Shown here in pieces: positions 39,567-53,114 of a stretch of DNA of 64,000 nt. The translations under genes and the position numbers were made by a program. The DNA lies in assembly GCA_033782935.1 (NCBI GenBank), contig JAWQEG010000003.1, forward strand, positions 2,492,501 to 2,556,500, read 5' to 3'. Position 1 is the stretch's first letter, and each line of letters begins with the position of its first letter. Under the pieces are notes generated by a model, which was given only the letters and a program-made list of their open reading frames with translations, did not search any database and had not been told where the DNA came from. The stretch is from Petrolisthes cinctipes. Taxonomy: Eukaryota > Arthropoda > Malacostraca > Decapoda > Porcellanidae.

Positions 39567-39725
39567 TAGAAGCAATCTGTACATGCCTACTCCATGTTAG
39601 AGTATTTTCAAAATACAGGCCCAAAATATACTGAAAACCGATCTTTTAGATGCCCAAAAGTCTCTACCCGTTTATATCTCAAATTCAGGCTCCAAACACC
39701 CGAAAATTCGATATTTTTTGGGTCC
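39567..39725 (+). repeat. 159-bp class 2 monomer with a 19-bp deletion
   Basis: The unit reads aagtctctacccg where class 2 reads aagtcgatatgtgc onward, a loss of 19 bp. An extra T in gatattttttgggtcc raises 158 to 159. The homologous unit in the second 7-kb copy (46866-47024) has the same deletion, so it predates that duplication. Confidence 0.85.
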
Positions 39726-41217
39726 CAGAAGCGATCTGTACATGCCTACTCCTAGTAAGAGTATGTTCAAAATATAGGCCCAAAACATGCTGAAAATCGA
39801 TATTTTAGGTGCCCAAAGTCAATATGTGTATGCATCTTCTGTACCCGTTTATATCTCAAATTCAGGCTCAAAACACCCGAAAATTCGGTATTTTTTGGTC
39901 CTAGATGCGATCTGTACATCCCTACTCCTAATTAGAATATTTTCAAGATGCAGACCCAAAACATGCTTAAAATCAATATTTTAGGTGCCCAAAAGTCGAT
40001 AAGTGCATGCATCTTCTGTACCCGTTTATATCTCAAATTCAGGCTCAAAACACCCGAAAATTCGATATTTTTGGGTCCCAGAAGTGATCTGTACATGCCT
40101 ACTTAGTCCTAGAATATTTTCAAAATATAGGCCCAAAACATGCTAAAAATCGATATTTTAGGTGCCCAAAGTCGATATCTCAAATTCATGCCCAAAACAC
40201 CCAAAAAATCGATATTTTGGGGTCCCAGAAGCTATCTGTACATGCCTACCCCGTGTTAGAGTATTTTCAATATAGAGGCCTAAAACATACTGAAAATCGA
40301 TCTTTTAGGTGCCCAAAAGTCGATATGTGCATGCATCTTCTGTACCCGTTTATATCTCAAATTCAGGCTCAAAACACCCGAAAATTCGATATTTTGGGTC
40401 CCAGAAGCGATCTGCACTTGCCTACTCCGTGTTAGAGTATTTTCAAAATACAGGCCCAAAACAAGCTGAAAATCGATATTTTAGGTGACCAAAGTCAATA
40501 TGTGTATGCATCTTCTGCATCCGTTTATATCCTAAATTCAACCTCAAAAAACCCGAAAATTCGATATTTTTGGGTCCAAGAAGCGATCTGTACATGCCTA
40601 CTCAGTGCTAGAATGTTTTCAAAATATAGGCTCAAAACATGCTATAAATCGATATTTTAAGTGTCCAAAGTCGATATGTGCATGCATCATCTGTACCCGT
40701 TTATATCTCAAATTCAGGCTCAAAACAACCGAAAATTCGATATTTTGAGGTCACAGAAGTGATATGTACATGCCTACTTAGTGCTAGAATATTTTCAAAA
40801 TATAGGCCCAAAACATGCTAAAAATCGATATTTTAGGTGACCAAAGTCGATATCTCAAATTCAGGCCCAAAAGACCCGAAAATTCGATATTTTGGGGCCC
40901 CAGAAGCGAACTGTACATGCCTACTCCATGTTAGAGTATTTTCAAAATAGAGGCCCAAAATATACTGAAAATCGATCTTTTAGGTGCCCAAAAGTCGATA
41001 TGTGCATGCATCTTCTGTACCCGTTTATATCCCAAATTCAACCTCAAACAACCCGAAAATTCGATATTTTGGGGTCCCAGAAGCGATCTGTACATGCCTA
41101 CTCAGTGCTAGAATTTTTTCAAAATATAGGCTCAAAACATGCTAAAAATCGATATTTTAAGCGTCCAAAGTCGACATGTGCATGCATCATCTGTACCCGT
41201 TTATATTTCAAATTCAG

Positions 41218-42046
41218 GCTCAAAACACCCGAAAATTCGATATTTTGGGGTCCCAGAAGTGATCTGTACATGCCTACTTAGTGCTAGAATATTTTCAAAA
41301 TATAGGCCCAAAACATGCTAAAAATCGATATTTTAGGTGCCCAAAGTCAATATCTCAAATTCAGTCCTAAAACACCGTAAAATTCGATATTTTGGGGTCC
41401 CAGAAGCGAACTGTACTTGCCTACTCCGTGTTAGAGTATTTTCAATATAAAGGCCAAAAACATACTGAAAATCGATATTTTAGGTGCCCAAAAGTCGATA
41501 TGTGGATGCATCTTCTGTACCCGTTTATATCTCAAATTCAGGCTCAAAACACCCAAAAATTCGATATTTTGGGGTCCCAGAAGCGATCTGTACTTGCCTA
41601 CTCCGTGTTAGAATATTTTCAAAATACAGGCCCAAAACAAGCTGAAAATCGATATTTTAGGTGACCAAAGTCAATATGTGTATGCATCTTCTGCACCCGT
41701 TTATATCCTAAACTCAACCTCAAAACACCCGAAAATTCGATATTTTGGGGTCCCAGAAGTGATCTGTACATGCCTACTTAGTGCTAGAATATTTTCAAAA
41801 TATAGGCCCAAAACATGCTAAAAATCGATATTTTAGGTGCCCAAAGTCAATATCTCAAATTCAGTCCTAAAACACCGTAAAATTCGATATTTTGGGGTCC
41901 CAGAAGCGAACTGTACTTGCCTACTCCGTGTTAGAGTATTTTCAATATAAAGGCCAAAAACATACTGAAAATCGATATTTTAGGTGCCCAAAAGTCGATA
42001 TGTGGATGCATCTTCTGTACCCGTTTATATCTCAAATTCAGGCTCA
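41218..42046 (+). repeat. 500-bp-offset tandem duplication
   Basis: About 329 bp at 41218-41546 recur at 41718-42046 with no difference that I can see, including the rare tracts gtcctaaaacaccgtaaaa and aatataaaggcc. The 500-bp period equals 147 + 177 + 176. The corresponding place in the other 7-kb copy (about 48.5-49.2 kb) has a different unit order. Confidence 0.8.
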
Positions 42047-45000
42047 TAACACCCGAAAATTCGATATTTTGAGGTCGCAGAAGTGATCTGTACATGCCTA
42101 CTTACTGCTAGAATATTTTCAAAATATAGGCCCAAAACATGCTAAAAATCGATATTTTAGGTGACCAAAGTCGATATCTCAAATTCAGGCCCAAAAGACC
42201 CGAAAATTCGATATTTTGGGGCCCCAGAAGCGAACTGTACATGCCTACTCCGTGTTAGAGTATTTTCAAAATACAGGCCCAAAATATACTGAAAATCGAT
42301 CTTTTAAGTGCCCAAAAGTCGATATGTGCAAGCATCTTCTGTACCCGTTTATATCCCAAATTCAACCTCAAAATACCCGAAAATTCGATATTTTGGGGTC
42401 CCAGAAGCGATCTGTACATGCCTACTCAGTGCTAGAATTTTTTCAAAATATATGCTCAAAACATGCTAAAAATCGATATTTTAAGTGTCCAAAGTCGACA
42501 TGTGCATGCATCATCTGTACCCGTTTATATTTTAAATTCAGGCTCAAAACTCCCGAAAATTCGATATTTTGGGGTCCCAGAAGTGATCTGTACATGCCTA
42601 CTTAGTGCTAGAATATTTTCAAAATATAGGCCCAAAACATGCTAAAAATCGATATTTTAGGTGCCCAAAGTCAATATCTCAAATTCAGTCGTAAAACACC
42701 GGAAAATTCGATATTTTGGGGTCCCAGAAGCGAACTGTACATGCCTACTCCGTGTTAGAGTATTTTCAATATACAGGCCAAAAAGATACTGAAAATCGAT
42801 CTTTTAGTTGCCCCAAAGTCGATATGTGCATGTATCTTCTGTACCCGTTTATATCCCAAATTCAACCTCAAAACACCCAAAAATTCGATATTTTGGGGTC
42901 ATAGAAGCGATCTGTACATGCCTACTCAGTGCTAGAATTTTTTCAAAATATAGGCTCAAAACATGATAAAAATCAATATTTTAAGTGTCCAAAGTCGACA
43001 TGTGCATGCATCATCTGTACCCGTTTATATTTCAAATTCAGGCTCAAAACACTCGAAATTTCGATATTTTGGGGTCCCAGAAGTGATCTGTACATGCCTA
43101 CTTAGTGCTAGAATATTTTCAAAATATAGGCCCAAAACATGCTAAAAATCGATATTTTAGGTGCCCAAAGTCAATATCTCAAATTCAGTCCCAAAACACC
43201 CGAAAATTCGATATATTGGGGGCCCAGAAGCGAACTGTATATGCCTACTCCTAGTTAGAGTATTTTCAAAATACAGGCACAAAACATACTGAAAATCGAT
43301 ATTTTAGGTGCCCACAGTCAATATGTGCATGCATCTTCTGTACCCGTTTATATCTCAAATTCAGGCTCAAAACACCCGAAAATTCGGTATTTTTGGGTCC
43401 TAGAAGCGATCTACACATCCCTACCCCTAGTTAGAATGTTTTCAAGATACAGACCCAAAACATGCTCAAAATCGATATTTTAGGTTCCCAAAAGTCAATA
43501 TGTGCATGCTTCTTCTGTACCCGTTTATTTCTCAAATTCAGGCTCAGAACACCCGAAAATTCTATATTTTGGGGTCCCAGAAGCGATCTGTACTTGCCTA
43601 CTCCGTGTTAGAGTATTTTCAAAATACAGGCCCAAAACAAGCTGAAAATCGATATTTTAGGTGAAAAAAGTCAATATGTGTATGCATTTTCTGCACCCGT
43701 TTATATCCCAAATTCAACCTCAAAACACCCGAAAATTTGATATTTTGGGGTCCCAGAAGTGATCTGTACATGCCTACTTAGTGCTAGAATGTTTTCAAAA
43801 TATAGGCTCAAAACATGCTAAATATCGATATTTTAAGTGTCCAAAGTCGATATATGCATGCATCATCTGTATCCGTTTATATCTCAAATTGATGCTCAAA
43901 ACTACCCGAAAATTCGATATTTTGGGGTCCCAGAAGCGAACTGTACATGCCTACTCCGTGTTAGAGTATTTTCAATATACAGGCCAAAAACATACTGAAA
44001 ATCGATCTTTTAGGTGCCCAAAAGTCGATATGTGGATGCATCTTCTGTACCCGTTTATTTCTCAAATTCAGGCTGAAAACACCCGAAAATTCGATATTTT
44101 GGAGTCCCAGAAGGGAACTGTACATGCCTACTCCTAGTTAGAGTATTTTCAAAATACAGGCCCAAAACATGCTGAAAATCGATATTTTAGGTGACCAAAG
44201 TCAATATGTGTATGCATCTTTTGCACCCGTTTATGTCCCAAATTCAACCTCAAAACACCCGAAAATTCGATATTTTTGGGTCCCAGAAGCGACCTGTACA
44301 TGCCTACTACTAGTCAGAGTATTTTCAAAATACAAGCCCAAAACATGCTGAAAATCGATATATTAAGTGCCCAAAGTCAATATGTGCATGCATCTTCTGT
44401 ACCAGTTTATATCTCAAATTCAGGCTCAAAACACCCGAAAATTCGACATTTTGGGGTCCCAGAAGCGATCTGTACATGCCTACTCAGTGCTAGAATATTT
44501 TCAAAATATAGGCCCAAAACATGCTAAAAATCGATATTTTAGGTGCCCAAAGTCGATATCTCAAATTCATGCCCAAAACACCCCAAAAATCGATATTTTG
44601 GGGTCCCAGGAGCGATCTGTACATGCCTATTCCGTGTTAGAGTATTTTCAATATACAGGCCCAAAACATACTGAAAATCGATCTTTTAGGTGCAAAAAGG
44701 TCGATATGTGGATACATCTTCTGTACCCGTTTATACTCAAATTCTGGCTCAAAACACCCGAAAATTCGATACTTTGGTGTCCCAGAAGCGATCTGTACAT
44801 GCCGACTCAGTGCTAGAATTTTTTCAAAATATAGGCTCAAAACATGCAAAAAATAGATATTTTAAGTGTCCAAAGTCGACATGTGCATGCATCATCTGTA
44901 CCCGTTTATATTTCAAATTCTGGCTCAAAACACCCGAAAATTCGATTATTTTGTGTCCCAGAAGTAATCTGTACATGCCTACTTAGTGCTAGAATATTTT

Positions 45001-46865
45001 CAAAATATAGGCCCAAAACATGCAAAAAATAGATATTTTAAGTGTCCAAAGTCGACATGTGGATACATCTTCTGTACCCGTTTCTATCTCAAATTCAGGC
45101 TCAAAACACCCGAAAATTCGATATTTTGGGGTCCCAGAAGCGATCTGTACATGCCTACTCCTAGTTAGAGTATTTTCAAAATACAGGCCCAAAACATGCT
45201 GAAAACCGATATTTTAGGTGCCCAAAGTCAATATGTGCATGCATCATCTGTACCCGTTTATATCTCAAATTCAACCTCAAAACACCCGAAAATTCGGTAT
45301 TTTTGGGTCCTAAAAGCGATTTGTACATCCCTACTCCCAGTCAGAATGTTTTCAAGATACAGACCCAAAACATGCTCAAAATCGATATTTTAGGTGCCCA
45401 AAAGTCGATTTGTGCATGCATCTTCTTTACCCGTTTATATCTCAAATTCAGGCTCAAAACATCCGAAAATTCGAAATTTTGGGGTCCCAGAAGCGATCTG
45501 TACATGCCTACTCAGTGCTAGAATATTTTCAAAATATATGCCCAAAACATGCTAAAAATCGATATTTTAGGTGCCCAAAGTCGATATCTCAAATTCAGGC
45601 CCAAAACACCCAAAAATTCGAAATTTTGGGGTCCCAGAAGCGATCTGTACATGCCTACTCCTAGTTAGAGTATTTTCAAAATACAGGCCCAAAACAAGCT
45701 GAAAATCGATATTTTAGGTGACCAAAGTCAATATGTGTATGCATCTTCTTCACCCGTTTATATCCCAAATTCAGCTTCAAAACACTCGAAAATTCGATAT
45801 TTTGGGGTCCCAGAATCGATCTGTACTTGCCTACTCAGTGTTAGAGTATTTTCAAAATACAGGCCCAAAACAAGCTGAAAATCGATATTTTTGGTGACCA
45901 AAGTCAATATGTGTATAAATCTTCTGCACAGGTTTATATCCCAAATTCAATCTCAAACACCCGAAAATTCGATATTTTTGCGTCCCAGAAGCGATCTGTA
46001 CATGCCGACTTAGTGCTAGAATGTTTTCAAAATATAGGCTCAAAACATGCTAAAAATCGATATTTTAAGTGTCCAAAGTCGATATGTGCATGCATCATCT
46101 GTACCCGTTTATATCTCAAATTGAGGCTCAAAACACCCGAAAATTCGATATTTTGGGGTCCCAGAAGCGAAATGTACATGCCTACTCCGTGTTAGAGTAT
46201 TTTCAATATACAGGCCCAAAACATACTGAAAATCGATCTTTTAGGTGCCCAAAAGTCGATATGTGGATGCATCTTCTGTACCCGTTTATTTCTCAAATTC
46301 AGGCTGAAAACACCCGAAAATTCGATATTTTGGGGTCCCAGAAGCGAACTGTACATGCCTACTCCTAGTTAGAGTATTTTCAAAATACAGGCCCAAAACA
46401 TGCTGAAAATCGATATTTTAGGTGCCCAAATTCAATATGTGCATGCATCTTCTGTACCCGTTTATATCTCAAATTCAGGCTCAAAACACTCGAAAATTCG
46501 ATATTTTGGTGTCCCAGAAGCAATCTGTACTTGCCTACTCCGTGTTAGAGTATTTTCAAAATACAGGACCAAAACAAGCTGAAAATCGATATCTTAGGTG
46601 ACCAAAGTCAATATGTGTTTGCATCTTTTTCACCCGTTTATATCCTAAATTCAACCTCAAATCTCCCGAAAATTCGATATTTTTGGGTCCCAGAAGCGAT
46701 CTGTACATGCCTACTCAGTGCTAGAATGTTTTCAAAATATAGGCTCAAAACATGCTAAAAATCGATATTTTAAGTGTCATAAGTCGATATGTGCATGCAT
46801 CATCTGTACCCGTTTATATCTCAAATTGAGGCTCAAAACACCCGAAAATTATGTATTTTTGGTCC

Positions 46866-47024
46866 TAGAAGCAATCTGTACATGCCTACTCCATGTTAGA
46901 GTATTTTCAAAATACAGGCCCAAAATATACTGAAAACCGATCTTTTAGGTGCCCAAAAGTCTGTACCCGTTTATATCTCAAATTCAGGCTCCAAACACCC
47001 GAAAATTCGATATTTTTTGGGTCC
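46866..47024 (+). repeat. 159-bp monomer, homologue of the 39567 deletion unit
   Basis: It reads aagtctgtacccg, which shows the 19-bp loss more cleanly than 39567-39725, where a G-to-C change gives aagtctctaccc. Both share the extra T in the gatattttttggg tract. Confidence 0.85.
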
Positions 47025-47200
47025 CAGAAGCGATCTGTACATGCCTACTCCTAGTTAGAGTATGTTCAAAATATAGGCCCAAAACATGCTGAAAATCGAT
47101 ATTTTAGGTGCCCAAAGTCAATATGTGTATGCATCTTCTGTACCCGTTTATATCTCAAATTCAGGCTCAAAACACCCGAAAATTCGTTATTTTTTGGTCC

Positions 47201-47353
47201 TAGATGCGATCTGTACATCCCTACTCCTGATTAGAATATTTTCAAGATGCAGACCCAAAACATGCTCAAAATCAATATTTTAGGTGCCCAAACTACCCGT
47301 TTATATCTCAAATTCAGGCTCAAAACACCCGAAAATTCGATATTTTTGGGTCC
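47201..47353 (+). repeat. 153-bp monomer with a 24-bp deletion
   Basis: The unit reads gtgcccaaactacccgtttat. Its homologue in copy 1 (near 39990) is full length, with cccaaaagtcgataagtgc. The 24-bp loss therefore arose after the 7-kb duplication and explains the 7299-to-7275 step in offset. It hits the same part of the monomer as the 29-bp and 19-bp deletions. Confidence 0.85.
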
Positions 47354-49849
47354 CAGAAGTGATCTGTACATGCCTACTTAGTCCTAGAATATTTTCAAAA
47401 TATAGGCCCAAAACATGCTAAAAATCGATATTTTAGGTGCCCAAAGTCGATATCTCAAATTCAGGCCCAAAACACCCAAAAATTCGATATTTTGGGGTCC
47501 CAGAAGCGATCTGTACATGCCTACCCCGTGTTAGAGTATTTTCAATATACAGGCCTAAAACATACTGAAAATCGATCTTTTAAGTGCCCAAAAGTCGATA
47601 TGTGCATGCATCTTCTGTACCCGTTTATATCTGAAATTCAGGCTCAAAACACCCGAAAATTCGATATTTTGGGTCCCAGAAGCGATCTGTACTTGCCTAC
47701 TCCGTGTTAGAGTATTTTCAAAATACAGGCCCAAAACAAGCTGAAAATCGATATTTTAGGTGACCAAAGTCAATATGTGTATGCATCTTCTGCATCCGTT
47801 TATATCCTAAATTCAACCTCAAAAAACCCGAAAATTCAATATTTTTGGGTCCAAGAAGCGATCTGTACATGCCTACTCAGTGCTAGAATGTTTTCAAAAT
47901 ATAGGCTCAAAACATGCTAAAAATCGATATTTTAAGTGTCCAAAGTCGATATGTGCATGCATCATCTGTACCCGTTTATATCTCAAATTCAGGCTCAAAA
48001 CACCCGAAAATTCGATATTTTATGGTCACAGAAGTGATATGTACATGCCTACTTAGTGCTAGAATATTTTCAAAATATAGGCCCAAAACATGCTAAAAAT
48101 CGATATTTTAGGTGACCAAAGTCGATATCTCAAATTCAGGCCCAAAAGACCCGAAAATTCGATATTTTGGGGCCCCAGAAGCGAACTGTACATGCCTACT
48201 CCATGTTAGAGTATTTTCAAAATAGAGGCCCAAAATATACTGAAAATCGATCTTTTAGGTGCCCAAAAGTCGATATGTGCATGCATCTTCTGTACCCGTT
48301 TATATCCCAAATTCAACCTCAAACAACCCGAAAATTCGATATTTTGGGGTCCCAGAAGCGATCTGTACATGCCTACTCCGTGTTAGAGTATTTTCAATAT
48401 ACAGGCCAAAAACATACTGAAAATCGATATTTTAGGTGCCCAAAAGTCGATATGTGGATGCATCTTCTGTACCCGTTTATATCTCAAATTCAGGCTCAAA
48501 ACACCCGAAAATTCGATATTTTATGGTCACAGAAGTGATATGTACATGCCTACTTAGTGCTAGAATATTTTCAAAATATAGGCCCAAAACATGCTAAAAA
48601 TCGATATTTTAAGTGCCCAAAGTCAATATCTCAAATTCAGTCCTAAAACACCGGAAAATTCGATAGTTTGGGGTCCCAGAAGCGAACTGTACTTGCCTAC
48701 TCCGTGTTAGAGTATTTTCAATATACAGGCCAAAAACATACTGAAAATCGATATTTTAGGTGCCCAAAAGTCGATATGTGGATGCATCTTCTGTACCCGT
48801 TTATATCTCAAATTCAGGCTCAAAACACCCAAAAATTCGATATTTTGGGGTCCCAGAAGCGATCTGTACTTGCCTACTCCGTGTTAGAATATTTTCAAAA
48901 TACAGGCCCAAAACATGCTGAAAATCGATATTTTAGGTGACCAAAGTCAATATGTGTATGCATCTTCTGCACCCGTTTATATCCTAAATTCAACCTCAAA
49001 ACACCCGAAAATTCGATATTTTTGGGTCCAAGAAGCGATCTGTACATGCCTACTCAGTGCTAGAATGTTTTCAAAATATAGGCTCAAAACATGCTACAAA
49101 ATCGATATTTTAAGTGTCCAAAGTCGATATGTGCATGCATCATCTGTACCCGTTTATATCTCAAATTCAGGCTCATAACACCCGAAAATTCGATATTTTG
49201 AGGTCGAAGAAGTGATCTGTACATGCCTACTTACTGCTAGAATATTTTCAAAATATAGGCCCAAAACATGCTAAAAATCGATATTTTAGGTGACCAAAGT
49301 CGATATCTCAAATTCAGGCCCAAAAGACCCGAAAATTCGATATTTTGGGGCCCCAGAAGCGAACTGTACATGCCTACTCCGTGTTAGAGTATTTTCAAAA
49401 TACAGGCCCAAAATATACTGAAAATCGATCTTTTAGGTGCCCAAAAGTCGATATGTGCAAGTATCTTCTGTACCCGTTTATATCCCAAATTCAACCTCAA
49501 AATACCCGAAAATTCGATATTTTGGGGTCCCAGAAGCGATCTGTACATGCCTACTCAGTGCTAGAATGTTTTCAAAATATAGGCTCAAAACATGCTAAAA
49601 ATCGATATTTTAAGTGTCCAAAGTCGACATGTGCATGCATCATCTGTACCCGTTTATATTTTAAATTCAGGCTCAAAACACCCGAAAATTCGATATTTTG
49701 GGGTCCCAGAAGTGATCTGTACATGTCTACTTAGTGCTAGAATATTTTCAAAATATAGGCCCAAAACATGCTAAAAATCGATATTTTAGGTGCCCAAAGT
49801 CAATATCTCAAATTCAGTCCTAAAACACCGGAAAATTCGATATTTTGGG

Positions 49850-52765
49850 GTCCCAGAAGCGAACTGTATATGCCTACTCCGTGTTAGAGTATTTTCAATA
49901 TACAGGCCAAAAAGATACTGAAAATCGATATTTTAGTTGCCCAAAAGTCGATATGTGCATGTATCTTCTGTACCCGTTTATATCCCAAATTCAACCTCAA
50001 AACACCCGAAAATTCGATATTTTGGGGTCATAGAAGCGATCTGTACATGCCTACTCAGTGCTAGAATTTTTTCAAAATATAGGCTCAAAACATGATAAAA
50101 ATCAATATTTTAAGTGTCCAAAGTCGACATGTGCATGCATCATCTGTACCCGTTTATATTTCAAATTCAGGCTCAAAACACTCGAAATTTCGATATTTTG
50201 GGGTCCCAGAAGTGATCTGTACATGCCTACTTAGTGCTAGAATATTTTCAAAATATAGGCCCAAAACATGCTAAAAATCGATATTTTAGGTGCCCAAAGT
50301 CAATATCTCAAATTCAGTCCCAAAACACCCGAAAATTCGATATTTTGGGGGCCCAGAAGCGAACTGTACATGCCTACTCCTAGTTAGAGTATTTTCAAAA
50401 TACAGGCCCAAAACATACTGAAAATCGATATTTTAGGTGCCCACAGTCAATATGTGCATGCATCTTCTGTACCCGTTTATATCTCAAATTCAGGCTCAAA
50501 ACACCCGAAAATTCGGTATTTTTGGGTCCTAGAAGCGATCTACACATCCCTACCCCTAGTTAGAATGTTTTCAAGATACAGACCCAAAACATGCTCAAAA
50601 TCGATATTTTAGGTTCCCAAAAGTCAATATGTGCATGCTTCTTCTGTACCCGTTTATTTCTCAAATTCAGGCTCAAAACACCCAAAAATTCGATATTTTG
50701 GGGTCCTCGAAGCGATCTGTACTTGCCTACTCCGTGTTAGAGTATTTTCAAAATACAGGCCCAAAACAAGCTGAAAATCGATATTTTAGGTGAAAAAAGT
50801 CAATATGTGTATGCATTTTCTGCACCCGTTTATATCCCAAATTCAACCTCAAAACACCCAAAAATTCGATATTTTTGGGTCCAAGAAGCGATCTGTACAT
50901 GCCTACTCAGTGCTAGAATGTTTTTAAAATATAGGCTCAAAACATGCTAAAAATCGATATTTTAAGTGTCCAAAGTCGACATGTGCAAGCATCATCTGTA
51001 CCCGTTTATTTCTCAAATTGAGGCTCAAAACACCCGAAAATTCGATATTTTGGGGTCCCAGAAGCGAACTGTACATGCCTACTACGTGTTAGAGTATTTC
51101 CAATATACAGGCCCAAAACATACTGAAAATCGAACTTTTTGGTTCCCAAAAGTCAATATTTGGATGCATCTTCTGCACCCGTTTATATCCCAAATTCAAT
51201 CTCAAAACACCCGAAAATTTGATATTTTGGGGTCCCAGAAGTGATCTGTACATGCCTACTTAGTGCTAGAATGTTTTCAAAATAAAGGCTCAAAACATGC
51301 TAAAAATCGATATTTTAAGTGTCCAAAGTCGATATATGCATGCATCATCTGTACCCGTGTATATCTCAAATTGATGCTCAAAACTACCCGAAAATTCGAT
51401 ATTTTGGGGTCCCAGAAGCGAACTGTACATGCCTACTCCGTGTTAGAGTATTTTCAATATATAGGCCAAAAACATACTGAAAATCGATCTTTTAGGTGCC
51501 CAAAAGTCGATATGTGGATGCATCTTCTGTACCCGTTTATTTCTCAAATTCAGGCTGAAAACACCCGAAAATTCGATATTTTGGAGTCCCAGAAGGGAAC
51601 TGTACATGCCTACTCCTAGTTAGAGTATTTTCAAAATACAGGCCCAAAACATGCTGAAAATCGATATTTTAGGTGACCAAAGTCAATATGTGTATGCATC
51701 TTTTGCACCCGTTTATGTCCCAAATTCAACCTCAAAACACCCGAAAATTCGATATTTTTGGGTCCCAGAAGCGATCTGTACATGCCTACTCAGTGCTAGA
51801 ATGTTTTCAAAATATAGGCTCAAAACATGCTAAAAATCGATATTTTAAGTGTCCAAAGTCGATAAGTGCATGCATCTTCTGTACCCGTTTATATCTCAAA
51901 TTCAGGCTCAAAACACCCGAAAATTCGATATTTTGGGGTCCCAGAAGTGATCTGTACATGCCTACTTAGTTCTAGAATATTTTCAAAATATAGGCCCAAA
52001 ACATGCTAAAATCGATATTTTAGGTGCCCAAAGTCGATATCGCAAATTCAGGCCCAAAACACCCAAAAAATCGATATTTTGGGGTCCCAGAAGCGATCAG
52101 TTCATGCCTACTCCGTGTTAGAGTATTTTCAACGTACAGGCGGAAAACATACTGAAAATCGATCTTTTAGGTGCTCAAGAGTCGATATGTGGATGCATCT
52201 TCTGTACCCGTTTATATCTCAAATTCAGGCTCAAAACACCCGAAAATTCGATATTTTGGGGTCCCAGAAGCGATCTGTACTTGCCTACTCCGTGTTAGAG
52301 TATTTTCAAAATACAGGCCCAAAACAAGCTGAAAATCGATATTTTAGGTGACCAAAGTCAATATGTGTATGCATCTTCTGCACCCGTTTATATCCTAAAT
52401 TCAACCTCAAAACACCCGAAAATTCGATATTTTTGGGTCCAAGAAGCGATCTGTACATGCCTACTCAGTGTTAGAATGTTTTCAAAATATAGGCTCAAAA
52501 CATGCTAAAAATCGATATTTTAAGTGTCCAAAGTCGACATGTGCATGCATCATCTGTATCCGTTTATATTTCAAATTCAGGCTTAAAACACCCGAAAATT
52601 CGATATTTTGGGGTCCCAGAAGTGATCTGTACATGCCTACTTAGTGCTAGAATATTTTCAAAATATAGGACCAAAACATGCTATAAATCGATATTTTTAG
52701 GTGCCCAAAGTCAATATCTCAAATTCAGTCCCAAAACACCCGAAAATTCGATATTTTGGGGTCCC
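49850..52765 (+). repeat. 3265-bp-offset block, copy 1
   Basis: This block pairs with 53115-56031 at 3265-3266 bp (50092/53357, 51263/54528, 52502/55768). Shared rare variants include gatcttttagttgccc or gatattttagttgccc, catgataaaaatcaatatt, ctacacatccctacccc, ggtgaaaaaagtc, cgaactttttggttccc, tcaacgtacaggcgg and tcaagagtcg. Confidence 0.85.
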
Positions 52766-53114
52766 AGAAGCTAACTGTACATGCCTAATCCGTGTTAGAG
52801 TATTTTCAAAATACAGGCCAAAAACATACTGAAAATCGATCTTTTAGGTGCCCAAAAGTCGATATGTGCATGCATCTTTTGTACCCGTTTATATCTCAAA
52901 TTCAGGCTCCAAACACCCGAAAATTCGATATTTTTGGGTCCCAAAAGCGATCTGTACATGCCTACTCCTAGTTAGAATGTTTTCAAGATACAGACCCAAA
53001 ACATGCTCAAAATCGATATTTTAGATGCCTAAAAGTCGATATGTGCATGCATCTTGTGTACCCGTTTATATCTCAAATTCAGGCTCAAAACACCCGAAAA
53101 TTCGATATTTTTGG

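Larger units (their letters stand above)
37160..44290 (+). repeat. About 7-kb duplicated block, copy 1
   Basis: This block pairs with 44790-51772. The offset changes in steps along the block: 7630, 7477, 7300, 7275-7276, 7129, then 7482. The steps are 153 (an S monomer plus the 5-bp insertion plus 1), 177 (one monomer), 24 (a deletion), 147 (one S monomer) and 353 (two monomers). Shared rare variants include atgcaaaaaatagatatt, gtcctaaaatacac-like ends, ttttttggtcctag, cttttagttgcc and ctacacatccctacccc. Confidence 0.85.
44790..51772 (+). repeat. About 7-kb duplicated block, copy 2
   Basis: This is the partner of 37160-44290. Relative to copy 1 it lacks an S monomer near 45.03 kb, one monomer near 45.7 kb, 24 bp at about 47.29 kb and a net 147 bp near 49 kb. 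It has two extra monomers near 50.9 kb. Its right part is itself duplicated again 3265 bp downstream. Confidence 0.85.
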
